Origin: Limonium bicolor
Lineage: Eukaryota; Streptophyta; Magnoliopsida; Caryophyllales; Plumbaginaceae
DNA length: 64,000 nucleotides
NCBI GenBank assembly: GCA_023374045.1
Contig: CM041776.1
Location: 122,541,733-122,605,732 of the forward strand
Direction of reading: 5' to 3'
Positions 33,761-46,880 of the stretch are shown piece by piece. The notes beneath the pieces are model-generated. The model had not been told where the DNA came from. It made no database searches and worked only from the letters and a program-made list of their open reading frames with translations. The position numbers and the translations under genes were made by a program. The number at the start of each line of letters is the position of its first letter. Position 1 is the first letter of the stretch.

Positions 33761-36700
33761 TCAGTAAAAAGGAAATCCTTTTTACGAGGTCTAGTGAGGA
33801 ATAATTCCTCTAATTGAAAATACAAACAACTTCAATTCCACTTTTATGCTAATGCATCTATTCTTAATGTAATTAATTGTGACCACTTTTAGGGAGTTTT
33901 CAGGAATCATTTGACCCTGATGTGATCAGCATCAGTGCAGAACTATCATTTCACCCCAATTGTGTTTGGTTTCCCTTGATCCCTAGAAAATCAAGTTTCA
34001 ACTCCCACGTCATTTCAAACATCTAGTAATTCACATTCATTTCCAATTTTATATCTTTTTAGTCTTTCTAGTCGTAATCAATACATCTCCAAGGTGTGGA
34101 CTCAGTCCATCAATCATTCCAAATTCACCTCTTAGTACTTACCTCAGAACTTTATATCCTACTAAGTTCTATACCAGTTTCATACCAATTTCTCACCATC
34201 TTATATACCTCATAGCATTACTATTTCCTACCTCATACTCATATCGAATAATATCTCATAGTGTTATCTTATTCTTATCTCACATGTAGTTTCATACCGA
34301 CTCATATCTCATATATTCCTTAAGTCTCCTTAATCCTCTTCACCAATTCTCTTAGCTTGTATTCACACGGAGTTAACAAGATAGGTACTTAATACGTATT
34401 GTATTCATATCTTTTGTGCGCAATAACAATAATTAATCTCAGAATATATACATATGTATATCTAAGAAAATTCTCAAATTTTTTTGTGCTATGCATACCA
34501 TAGCTTACATACTTAGTACACAAACATACGTAAGCGGTTTTTCGCTCTACCCCCTTTAAAATGGATTACGCACACGTATTCAACATGTTATCACCTTGAA
34601 CTTAGGTTCAAGATGTTTAATTTTCACTAAGCATTCCAGCTTCCATGTCATCTATCTCACTTATGATTCATCAGAGGATCTCTACCATGTTACTGGCTTA
34701 GTCTCTGTATCGAGGATCCTTAACGGTTCTTATACCATTTTCTTAACTTATTTTGGTCAAACCTCAAAGGTTCAAGCATCTGTCGATAAGTCTTATATTT
34801 GTTCAATTGGATGATGTGCGGTACATCATTCCTTTCCCATTCATCAGGTATGTCCAACCTTTTAAGGTACCGGTCAGGCTGGCTTCCGCTGCGCGACTTT
34901 GATGATCTCAACTAGCTTGCCTGTGTTTATCCTTTTAATGTATTGTATATCCTTGTGCTCCTTATAGTTTAGGAATATTGGTCTCTCAATGGGACACATG
35001 TTGTCTTAATTATACACGGCCTTAATGAGTTGTAACTCGTCTATCCAGTCTCTCTGGAGATCTAATGTTCATGCTCTTAGTGTTCTCTCAAGGTCTCTAA
35101 TTGTTCCTTCAAATGACCTTTGGTCTGAGGATGATGCTTAATATAAAACTACTATTTAGTGCTTATTGCGCTTCCTAGTTTTATCTCTAATGTCTTAAGA
35201 CATGTCCTATGTCTGCACTTAATAATTCATGCTCATCGCACTTCATAATTCTTAATTATTTTCTGTCAAAAAGAGTTCTCTGATTCCTTTGTGTCGTTGG
35301 TTCAACTGAGTTCCTTCTCTTCAACTGTTTGTGGTAGTAGCTGATCGTCTGATCTCTCATTGTCTGATCTCGGCATCGCGTGGATCGTTGACCGTGGTAC
35401 GGAGTCGGCTACTTCTCATGTTCCTTACACTACTCGTCTGCATGCTTGGGGTACCTTACTGGTACATTACTATTTTTACCGACTAACCCATAAATGAGTC
35501 TGTCAGGCCTACTAGCCCCTGTGGGGTGAAGTCGTCACACATCTCAGTTTAGTAAACTCGTAGTGTCCGTCACACATTTAGCTATTGCTAATTATGAAGT
35601 ATTCTGTTGTCAATCTCTCTTTCATCATTCTATAATAACACTTATTGTTCTTCTTGAACTTAATCAAGGGAAATCCATCTACCGTGTTCTTGGATATGGC
35701 ATGCTCTAGTTCTTTCTATATTCCATACGGAACTGATCCTTTAGTAACTGAGGTCTCTTTCCATCAAGCCTATCATCTTGTTTCTCATGTTGATCTACTA
35801 GGAACGCACTTCTAGTTCCTTAAGGAATGGAAAGTGTGCTTCCCGTGAAATCTTTCACCGCATGGTCTAAATTACTAGCGTTAATGCATAGTTCGTCTTT
35901 CATCCTACTTCCTTACTTATATCGGTCTTAGCTCATAGATCTAATTGTCTTTGTGTCATATATTTGATGGTTTAGATATGATGGTCGCTTTACTGCGCAC
36001 CATGACTTAATCCCCCTTATACCAGTACTGTTCTATGGCTTCTGCTACCATGGTATCTCGCCTTTATCTGTTTCCCATTGTCGGTACAACTCCTCAATCA
36101 TTTATTCTAATGTCTTATCTTATATTCAATCTCTTCTTAGTGTAAGCACACTAGGAGTTCTCTAATTCGGTTATATGGCGGTTGTCGTACCATGTCGTAA
36201 ATTGTTACCTCTTAATGTGAAGACATTCTGTTTCAATTTCAGGTTCGTAAGTAGGTTAATCTCCTCTCTCACATCTCCATCAATTATGATGTTATTTCCT
36301 AAGTATTTAACTGGTTAGAAGAATTCATCATTGAGTCACAAGCTCTTATGAGCGTTGTCGTGACGTGCCATATGTGCACTCACAACGTTTATCTCTAACG
36401 ATTACTGATTCCTAATCCTGGGTGTTGGATATGAGGTCTGTCTATGCAGCCTTCCTTATTATTTATGTGTAACTGGAATGTTCTAAGTAATTTCAAGGTT
36501 TACTGGTTCTGTTTTCTAATGAAAGGGTATTCTATTTCTTATAAGTGAAAGCCCATTCTGAGGGGTTTATTCCCACTCAAAGGCCTCACAACAAGGAGAG
36601 GTATCCCCACCCTAAAAGGAATGGTTTGTTCTCCACCCCTGTTAATTGTAATATCTCAATATTCTCATTGGTTCCCTTTCTTGGCAATTCTTCCAAATCT

Positions 36701-38745
36701 AAGTTATAGGTTTTGTAATCGTTCATATCTACGAATTGTAGTTCGTTCATAGCTTAAATAAGTCCTCTTATGCCTTATTGCGCCTCGGGCTCTGATGTGC
36801 TTAACATCCTTGGCTCATAAGCTATTAGTGCTTAATGTCTCAGTTCGCTACTTGTACTCTTACTCATCTGTAGGTTATCCTCATAGTTTCTGGTTCTTTG
36901 GATTCACTCAACCGTTAGGATACATATTAAGTGTAGTACCGGGTTTCATGGTAAGTTACTGGATCCTGCTTCCCGCTATGAAGTCCGTTCAGGTGATCTG
37001 GCGTCGTTTAGTGTTTGAAAATATTTTCACTTTTAGACTTGAGTCTTTAGTGATTAAGTTTGGTTCTTGTTAGGCATCTGCCTTACGGTGTCTAAGTTGG
37101 ATAATTATCCTGGTTATCATGCACTTCCCTCTCAATGCTTCGTTCAAAATTTGTTGACTATGCCACCCGTCAATGATTAATCATAATTGGGTATTAATGA
37201 GTTAGGCGAACAATACTAACCATCATCTTTGATTTTTGTTCTGCTCACTATGCCACACTATGGTGTAGTCCTCTGAGCTTCCCTCTGCCGGGATTGTATG
37301 TCTTTAATCATTAGTTGGTTATACCTTAAGTTCATTTCCTCTATCCCTGTTTCCGGGGTTTACTAACATCTTCAATGAAGAATGTTTGTCACTGGTATTT
37401 CTTGTGGTCATCATGGGTGTCTTATCCTGTTCCTGTTGAAAGTTTTATATTGACTGTCTCCATTGTATTTCGTAATACATTTGTTGTATGTTATTACTGG
37501 TGTAGCGTTTTGCTTGAATTACTGAGTGATCTCTTAGGTTCCTCTCTTTGAGGTTCGGGATTGGTGTTCTAACCCGTATTGTCGGTGGTTGCAGTAGTAG
37601 GTTTGTACCGTTGCTAAAATCTTTATCGTTTATTATGATGTCCAAGTTCAGCTCCCTGCTGACTGGTGTGCGACGCTGCTCGTCATGGTCAGGTCGTCAG
37701 GCCTTTCCAAGGTCTCATTCTCTAGTTCTTATGGATTTGTAATCCAGTAGTAATATGTATTATAACTGTAGCGCTATACTATCTTGCCATGATGGCTTCC
37801 CGTATAGCTTAATCATGGTAGCACTTGCTATGGCAACTGATCCATGCAAGATTGGCTGTCGGTACCGTGTACATCGGTAGTGGTACTTCCTCCTAATCTC
37901 TCTGTAATTGGTAGTCCTCGGGACTCCTTAGATGTTCTCTTGTTTTGGATAGCTGACCAATTAGCAGTCTCCTGGTTGTTTTGACAGTACTGTCACTTAT
38001 CAAGGCGTTCCTCTTTCTGAGGGAACCCCTTGTTATTTATTTATGTCTTAATCCTCACACCCATTTCCACACATTTATCGTGGTTACTAAGTACTAACTC
38101 TCCTTAGGCACTACATCGTAGTCTTAATCCAGTATACAATGTGTATGCGTTTTCATAGTCGTTTACGCCATGTCGTTTATAAGTTCCCCGTTTCATAATG
38201 GACTTTTCGGTAGTCTTCATTCTCATGCGCGGTATTGTCCCCGCTGTTATGCCCCTTCGGACTACTGTCCGGTATCCCTATCACTTCTCTTTTCCTCATC
38301 ATTGCACCCGTAGTGTTTTTCTTATTATTGATATGGCGGGTTATTTCGACTGCGTAGCATGTTGACACCATGTTGCCGGTAATTACCGTTCTTTTATTGT
38401 AGAATTCCGTTGGCAGCGCCTGTTTCATCATTGCGCTCCAATTAAAACCTCCAAGTTTTCGTAAACAATTGTATAACATGTGTTTCTCGTATTACTTAAT
38501 GTTAACTAACTACCAGATCGGGTTTCCCCCGAGTAAGAGAAGGCTTTCTTCTCTCTGGCGTCTGTTCCTCGTATTCAAGGTTAGGGTAGTGGAGAGCGGG
38601 TTTAGGTACTATAGATATCCGGTAAGCACCGGGAAGTCCTAACTAACGCACCTCTCGCTCTATCTCTCAACCCTTTACCCATATCTCAAACTCCAACTCG
38701 GTATCCTCCTAAGTTCGGTAATTCCTATCATCAGAGCTTAGTTAC

Positions 38746-38757
38746 ACTCTGATATCA
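38746..38757 (-). other. Primer binding site of element B (degenerate)
   Basis: The minus strand reads TGATATCAGAGT, two changes from the initiator-Met PBS of A, five bases from the LTR. Confidence 0.75.
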
Positions 38758-38762
38758 CTTTT

Positions 38763-41700
38763 TGTAACACCCCAACTCATAAATACATAGTCATCTCATA
38801 AACCTCCATTTACTTAACTCAACATTACAACGGAATCCTTACAACAGTTGGTGTTACCGCCGTTACTCACCCACGTGACTAACTAGGCATACTAAATACT
38901 CCAAGATCTAGCTACGGTCTGATGGACCCGAATATACCGAACATTAGTATACTAAAATCTTAACCCAATACATATTCTTAATCCAAGTATCTTATATCCT
39001 GATACAACATACTGACGTCTCACCCATTTACTAAACGAGTGTACATGCACAACTCGTGTAACAAAAGTGAAACAACCTGTAGTAATTCTACCCGATCCTA
39101 CTCTCAGGACGGTCGTCTTCTGACATTCACCTGTAAAATATAAACAGCAGCCCCCGAGGGGGTCAGCACCTTTGCCGATACGATTCTCTTATAGCCCCCA
39201 AGCTAACGGGACTACGACGACTAATTGTCGATAGCATGAAGTTGATTAGATACACAACATAAATAAGAAGTGCATTAAACAACAAGCCACATTCATGTGA
39301 ACAATCACAACTCAAATGATTGAACGACTTGATAAGTGTTTGTTAGGTAAGCGAGTTAGCATTTTAACTCATTAAATCGAGGAACATTCAATTCTCATCT
39401 CAGATCTCATCTCAAACATGTCAACCGTTCTTTAATTAGATTCGGTTATACTTAGTCCATTGTTTATTTTTCTCCGGTCAAAAGTAACCCTAGCCAGCGG
39501 CCGAGAACTGCGCTGGTTCAATAAACAATAATTCTCAAATTAGTTGGGATTTAGGTAGATACCACCACACCATCTTAATCTGGCCTCCCACCTCGAACTG
39601 TAATTCAAGGTGGCCGGGTCTGTTTGTCGACCCTAGGCGACGAGTCCGGAGACAAGCTCATTTGGAAGTCGGCGCTAGTAAGAGGTAACCGACCTCCCCT
39701 TAACACATGCATGACCGAACCATTCCGGATTCCTCACTCCCCCCAGTTCCAGTTAGTAGAAGTCTCAAAGACAATGTTTGTTAGTTAAACCTCTTTCGGT
39801 TATTAACAAACTAATATTATGAAGTGTTCCTTATTCTCACACAATTCTTTACTAAAAATTGTTAGTAAGTTCTCAAAGATAAGTTGTGTTAGTTTCAAAT
39901 AATACACAACAATACAATAAACCGGTTGCATGCTTTATCTTGTTTAGTCGGCACACATAAACAAATAGCACAGAAGCCGAGGGACACCTCATTAGCAAGC
40001 AGGCTACAAGAAAACCATACCGTTCACCGTCGACGGTCGTTTGTCTAATCTCCTTCCGAATCCCAATTCTTAAGTCTTAAAACATTCATCCAATTTAGGT
40101 TGTTAATTACTTCCATGTTACTTAACTTACTTAGCCATTAATGCTCCCCACCTAATACCACTTAAGTACTTATGAACTTAACCTTAAACACTTATATTCT
40201 TAACTTAACTTAATCCCTTTAAGTCCTTATATCCTTCTCTTTCTATTCATCATTACCCTCTTAATGGCATACCACTAATACCTCTTTTCAACCATAAAAT
40301 TTGAAAAAAAAATTCTTTCTCTGCAGTGGACCGCCCCTCTGGGGAGGTCCCATGGGCGGTCCACAACAGAAACCTCATACGCTACAAAATTCACACGGGA
40401 CCTCCCCACAGGGGCGGTCCCTAGGGGCGGTCCACAGCAGAACCTATTTTTCAATGTGTTTTTCTTCTCATTTTGAACTCCAAAATCACCCCAATCTTTT
40501 CCTAATCATTCCACACGTTTCCCCACATGTTTTAACATCATTTTAGCACCTCAAAACCCTCTTAAACCATCCAACAATCTCCTTAAACATTTACTCAAAT
40601 TCTTACTAAATTCTTACACTTAACACTTGATTCCTTACACTTCCAACTTGTAATTTTGACTAAAACCTCAACTAATCTTAATGTTTCTTCACAACCATCT
40701 TAACTACTCCTCAAGCATCATTTTGCATGACCATTTCCTTTACTCAAACTTCTCAAAGTTCTCAAGTCATATTGCATCTCCATGCATATTTCCTCTCCTT
40801 TACACTTACTACTCATTGCTCCTAAACTAGTACCTACCTATACATTTCTTGCCATCCTTTTTACTCCTTAACATTGTTCTTCATTTACCTTGACCATGCT
40901 ATACCCTTCTTAGACATTTCCATCTCCTTTTCTTAATTTACTCACCATTGATAAGTGTGAAATATATCTATTTTAAGGGCTATAATTCATCCTATTTTTG
41001 TAACAATTTAATGTCATATTTCTCACTTATCATCTGCTTTTTCTTAGATTTGTGTTTTGATGTGAACTGATACATTTTATGTGTCTAATGCAGGAAAAAG
41101 TCTCATATATATACACGGCTGCACATTATTCAGGAAGAGCTTAACATGAGTTAATCATGAACGATTTTCAGCACATGACATTCATCATCATCCCTTGGTT
41201 ACGTTAATGATATATTTACCACCATCTTATAGTTATGACTCACATATATGGGATTCAACTACTTATGTCACATGCACTCACGTACTGGATTCACATGATA
41301 CTCTCACTTTTCATCACCGGCATTGTGGATAGAGGGCAAAATAAATATGATGCACATCATATTATTGATTTATCGGATAACAGAGGCGGTCACATATAAA
41401 TCGAAGATTAGGGCTTCATGCTCTGGACATTCATGCCAGACGCCAACGCTGTGCCGCCAAACGAGGGAGAGGCTTCGGCCTCCTTCCTCTCACCACACCC
41501 ACACAAATCCACCATTGTTACACTTCTGACAGAGGATTAATGCAGAGATACATGATAACGGAAGGTGAAGCAAGGATCTTCCTAACAGAGTTTCTTCTTC
41601 CTTTTTTTATCTAAACTGTCAATGTGTTCTTCTTTTGTTGTTTGTATTATTTTTAGAGTCATGTTAGCGTAGCTAGTTTAGCTCCCCGGATTGAGGTAGC

Positions 41701-44621
41701 AAACCGAATCTTTATAGTTATTTTGTAATCTTTTTCTCTGATTATAATTGCAGTAGTTTAATTCATGTTCTTCATGTGCTTTAATTCTCTAGCTAATTAT
41801 TAAAGCAATCCTTGTAGTTTTCTAATCAAAATGCGGCGCTGAGATTAGTTAACTAGACATAGAAAGTTAAATCGGATTAACGACTAGAAGCATGGTTTGC
41901 CTATAGGTTAATCTGTCTTTAATAGGAATTGGTAATAAAGCGATTGGTTAGAATTAACTTGTGCATGGTTTGCGGCCTGTTATTTCTACTAGTTAGGATT
42001 TGTTGTGCAGGGACCGGTCAACAAATTAATTAAGATTCCTGAGTTTATTGCAGAATTAGGGAAAAGTTTATAAATAGATTAATAAAGTGAAGGTTTGCAG
42101 AACAATCCGGGGTGCTTCTTTAGATTTTAGAGTTTCAATCTTTATTTCTTTATCTAGTTTATTTTTACTATTTTATTATTTTATGTCAGTTTGTTTAGTC
42201 ATTCTTTTTATTAAATCAAGTAAAACCTGAAAAAGTGATGTTTCCTGTTTTCTTAGTTTAGTTTCTCAGTTAGTAAATAAACTGTCAATTAATTGTACGA
42301 GGTCCCTGAGATCGACAACCCCCACTTAATTCACTATTCCGCAAAACGATAGGTACACTGCCTAGGTAGTAGTATAGTAAGATATATTTCTGTTCAACAA
42401 CCATTCTCATGGTTAAACACTCTTATACATTCCTAGTCATTTCCTTGACAATTTACAACATTCTTCTACAATTTTCACTTCCATCACCCAAGTCCACTCA
42501 TTACCATCCAAACTATAACCTTATAAATCCACCACTAGCATCTTCACCACTTACACAAGCTTCCCCAAAATTCTCATTGTTATATCCTCTAGTTCATACC
42601 TAAATCTTCTTAAAACATTATACATCATATCCTCCAGATTTTTGCACAAGTCTTACATTCCTCATACCATGATTTTGGTGTGTTTAATACACCCAATTAA
42701 CCTCTAATTCCTTCTAGACAACTCTAGGTCATTCTAAAACTCAAGAACACCTTTGTTAACTCATTTCCACTCAACTTCCTTTTAATGATTCCTAGTAAAC
42801 CCTTGGTTACTTTAATTCACAACAATCACTTAAACACTTTGCTTTCTGCTCAAATTTTGTCGTAGCTCCTCTAGTATATTATCATGCCCATATGCATAGT
42901 TTTTCCCCACAAATCAACACACATATCAAATCTATTTCTCATCATATTTCTCACCAATTCCAACCATTCATAACTAACTCAATATAGTGCATTAATCTTA
43001 AATTGCATAGCACTAAGGCTCTTAAATAGCATGGCTCTTATGCCCTTAAATGACTTAAACTTAAACACTGAATTTCCCACATATAAAAGCTTTCAACCTG
43101 CAAATACACACAACAATGCTCCCATAGCAATATAAGTGTTCTCATAATTCACCTTGTACTTAACTTACTAACTCATTTCCTTTGGCTCCTTAGTCACAAG
43201 TTCACAAGCTTGTTGAAATCCTTTTTCCTTGGTTATATAACCCATTACTTAATGTAAGCTTTAAGCTACATTTAGTACTTATCTAAATACCACCCCTTAA
43301 ACAATAAAAACCCCTTTAGGTAAGTTATTTACCATGTTTTCCAAACTTTTCTCTCAACTTCCTCCTTAGGTTTTCTTAGCTGATTCTCAGCCAAGGACTT
43401 CAATTCTCTTGCCAATGTTCTAATCCACATTCAAATAATTTAATGAGTAATAAGCATCATGCCTAAATTCATGGAATCCAATCTTAGGTTAAAAATGTGT
43501 TTTGAGGTATTAAAATGAATGTTTACCTTTGAAGTCTTAAGATAGGCTTGGATATGAATCAAGGAGGACCTCCTATAGTTCTTGGAGAATGAAACAAGCT
43601 AGTTCTATGGATAAAACAAGATCCCATGAGATGGTAATTTTTGGACATGAAGGAAACTTGATTTTTCTTCCACTTTCCTTACCTTGAATAAATGGAGAAC
43701 CAAATGAGCTCTTCAAACTTTATTTTCCTCCTTCAATGGAGTTTCCTCTTGGCACCAAAATGGAGCTTTTCCAGTTTTGAAAAGATTGGAAGCAAGGGCT
43801 TGCTCTAACTAAGAGAAATCTATGCTTAAATTTTGATTTGGAGCTAAAATGAACATTTGGTGAGCAAATGAAGATGGAGGAAGAATGGCTGTAGGAAGAA
43901 CGGTTTTCCACTGGGAGAATGAAGAAGAATTCAGTGGGGGAAGGAAGGAAATGAAGAAGAGAGCAGAGAGAAGAGGCTTAAAGAAGATATTTGCTTAATA
44001 AAGGGAAACAGTCTTTTTTTCACTTACTTTCTCTTTTTTTTCTTATTTTGGTGAAGCCTATGGTGTCTCATCACCTTAAAACCGTCCCCCTCTCATTCAC
44101 ATAGATATTTAGGTGTTTTTTGACCATTGACCACTTAAGAAAGTCAATTGACTTATTTTGGGCACTATTTGGATACTATTCATAATTAGTACACAAATTT
44201 GTGAAATTTTTGGTTTCTCATTGATTTAGGCTTCCTAATGTGATACTAATTTGTACACTTGTTTGATTAAGGTGTAATCATGGGCATTTAGCCGCTCAAA
44301 ACCCATTTCTAAGACAATATTTTAAAAATGTGCTTAAGAGTCCTTAAAGCACAATTTATGTTTAAGCTTGTTTTTGAGCTTGTTTTTCTTTGGTAATTGA
44401 TTTAACATGTCCATTAGCATGTTAATAAGGTCTTATAATGCTATTTGGGTGCTAATCAAATTTACTCCAAGCTTAGAGCACATTTTTGCTTAAATTGCCC
44501 TTATGGCGTTTTCTTGTGTTTTCTTGGTTTAGATTGTCTACCAATCTTCCTAAGGCATTTTTTAGCCTTATTAAATCATAAATTGATGTTTACTTATCAT
44601 ACTTAGCTTTGTTGTATTTCA
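38763..44621 (-). repeat. Element B 5' LTR, split by a solo LTR
   Basis: It starts TGTAACACCCC and ends TTGTATTTCA. Without the 1451-bp insertion and its 5-bp duplication it is 4403 bp, close to its partner. It includes the hairpin pair 40327-40432. Short open frames are not supported as genes. Confidence 0.87.
40949..42399. mobile_element. Solo LTR nested in element B, TSD ACCAT
   Basis: The 1451-bp insertion starts TGATAAGTGTG and ends CTGTTCAACA, with ACCAT at 40944-40948 and 42400-42404. The intact sequence CTCACCATTCTCATGG in the other LTR of B (about 31030) is the empty site. It contains no coding region. The CCTGAGATCGACAACC stretch near 42306 is of a type common near the ends of plant LTRs. 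The lineage is not clear. Confidence 0.88.
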
Positions 44622-44971
44622 ACTATCTTCCCTCACACATTCAGAAATTACAACATTAGCCCACAAGCTTTCCAAGATTTACATTTTAGTCCCAAATTTT
44701 TTCTAAAAGTTATATTTCTCATTTCATACCCAATTACACTTAGATTTTTGGCCCTATTACATTTATCACTCCAACCTTTATCTTTTAGCATTCTCCAACT
44801 TACCCTTTAATCTTATAATCACCAATATATCCTTACTTCTAATCGCCTTTTAACTTAAATTTTTTCCCACTTCTTCTTCCAAGCAGTTACTAATTTCGTA
44901 ACTATTTATCCACCAAATTTTTGATGTGTTTTAATCACTCAAACTGTCCCTTTAACACCAGAATTTGACAC
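44622..44971. other. Spacer between elements B and C
   Basis: 350 bp of AT-rich DNA without a gene. It ends with the GACAC target site of C (44967-44971) and continues after C at 59450. Confidence 0.5.
44967..44971. repeat. Target site duplication of element C (left copy)
   Basis: GACAC, repeated at 59445-59449 just after the right LTR. Confidence 0.92.
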
Positions 44972-45580
44972 TGTAACACCCCAACTCAATCCAAATGTGG
45001 TCTCGCAACTTAACAGTATATATATATAAACATGTCACAGCGCGGAATTATTACAATCCAGGACCTTGCCACGGTCTGACTACAGAATATACCGAACATT
45101 AGTACAACAACCTTAACCAATTACATATCCTTCTTACCACCCCCTCACATCCTATACATCTTACTAACTCAAATTGCCATACGAGTGAACATGCACAACT
45201 CGTAGGCCACACTTAACCCATAACACTTGTACCCCTTCTTACTCTCGCGACGGCCGCTTCTTGATGTACCTGTGTAGTAAAACAGCCCCCAAAGGGGGTC
45301 AGCACGAATACTGGTACGATCCCCTCATGGCCCCCAAGCTAACGTGGGTACGACGACTAATTGTCGATAGCATGGAGGTTGATTAAATGCACAACATAAT
45401 AGTAAATGCTGTAAACAACAATCCAAATATGAACAATCAAAGTTCACACACAATGAACGACTTAAATGCGTTCCCTTAATTAGAGAGTTAGTTATTTAAC
45501 TCCTTAAGTAATGTTCCCTCTTAATCTTAGTCCATCCTTATCTCACCTCAATCTTAGTCTTATCTTAATCTTAGAAACAA

Positions 45581-45724
45581 CCACCCTTTAATAAGGAGTG
45601 GATGTAGCTTATCTTAATCTTAATAATACAAACCATCCTTTAAAAAGGAATGGTTGCAACTTATCTTAACCTTACCTTAATCTTAATCTTAATAATACAA
45701 ACCATCCTTTAAAAAGGAATGGTT
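45581..45724. repeat. Three related hairpins in LTR of C
   Basis: CCACCCTTTAATAAGGAGTGG at 45581, then two copies of AACCATCCTTT...AAAGGAATGGTT at 45631 and 45700. The second and third come from a direct duplication of about 70 bp. The first differs from them by a paired change (C:G for T:A). Confidence 0.75.
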
Positions 45725-46548
45725 GCAACTTAATTCGAACCTGGGATTTAGGTGATCCCACCGCACCATCTTAATGCCACCTACACTGGACGGGAGTCCA
45801 GCGTAGCTGAGCCAGCAACCGGCCCTAGGCTACAAGTCCGAAGACAAGTCCTTAAGCGGAAGTCGAATCTGCTATAGATACCGACCCCCTTTCCTTAGCA
45901 TGCATGACCGGAGATCGGTCCCGGGTTTCCTCACTCAAGTTCCAGTTAGTAGTAATCTCAAGACCATGTTTGTTGGTTAACCTCTTTCGGTTCATATCGT
46001 CCCATATTAGGGAGCGTTCCTTAGTCTCACTCTATTCCTTACTAAACATTGGTTAGTAAGTTCTCACGGTATGTTGTGTTAGTTTTCAAACATCACACAA
46101 CAATACAATAAATATAATATATTCCGGTTGCATGCTTTATCTTGTTTAGTGAGCACACAAAAACAAATAGCACACAAGCCGAGGGACACCTCGTTAGCAA
46201 GCAGGTCACAAGAGAACTGTACCGTTCACCGTTGGTCGTTCGGTTGCTTACTCTCTTCCGGAGTCCAAATTCCGAGTCCTAAAACATTCATTCAGTTTTA
46301 GGTTATTAATCACTTAACTTAATTCAACTTACTTAACCTACTTAACTTACTTAACGATCCCCACTATCACCTCTTAAGTCTTACAACTTAATCTTACAAC
46401 TTAACCTTAAACTTTTAAGTTTATACTTAACTTAACTTAATCCCTTAAGTTCTTAGGGTCCTAATCATTACCACCCTACCAAAGGTATACCTTATCACCT
46501 ATTACCATCCTTAGAATTCAAATTTCTTTTTTTTATATATTTTTAGGC

Positions 46549-46880
46549 TCGACCGAACTTCCGACCGACCTTACCTAAGGTCGGTCCATTCCAGAACATA
46601 TTACCGCTTGAAAATTCTACCCCGACCGACCTTGCAAGTCCGGTCCCAAGGTCGGTCCATTCCCGAGAGTTTCCCTCGTGGGAAATTTAAGCTCGACCGA
46701 ACTTGCCAAGTCCGGTCCCATGTTCGGTCGATTCCAGAGACTCAATTCCTTCACAAATTACAAGCCCGACCGAACTTGCAAGTCCGGTCCCCAAGTTCGG
46801 TCGGTTCCAGAAACTTTCTCCGGCAGTGTAAACTGAGCTCGACCGACCTTGCAGGTCTGGTCCCAAGGTCGGTCGGCTCC
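46549..46880. repeat. GACCGA hairpin array in 3' LTR of C
   Basis: Five units of the type seen in A, alternating GACCGACC/GGTCGGTC and GACCGAAC/GTTCGGTC arms. Confidence 0.85.

Larger units (their letters stand above)
33259..38762 (-). pseudogene. Interior of element B with degenerate gag-pol
   Basis: The PPT (reverse complement of ATCTACCCCCCTT) is at 33259-33275 and a PBS with two mismatches (TGATATCAGAGT) at 38757-38746. DNA similarity to A is visible for integrase (about 35035-35150), for RT (around 35560, AGTAAACTCGTAGTGTCCG against A 17693) and for the stretch near the chromodomain. No reading frame longer than about 100 codons survives and none carries a motif. Gag and AlkB cannot be recognised. 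The interior is about 5.5 kb, against 6.3 kb in A. Confidence 0.7.
28897..44621 (-). mobile_element. Element B: decayed Ty3/gypsy element, nested host
   Basis: The LTRs are 28897-33258 and 38763-44621. The left one starts with ATTAACACCCC, a mutated TGTAACACCCC. The interior, 33259-38762, has the PPT at the left and PBS at the right, so the element is on the minus strand. The pol region is recognisable only as DNA similarity to A. No TSD is visible (TTTAC on the left, ACTAT on the right). Its right LTR was later split by a solo LTR. Confidence 0.82.

Noticed and set aside
34720..34911. 63-residue minus-strand frame in B considered as a surviving pol fragment
   Set aside because: It has no RT, RNase H, integrase or chromodomain motif; the region only matches A loosely at DNA level.
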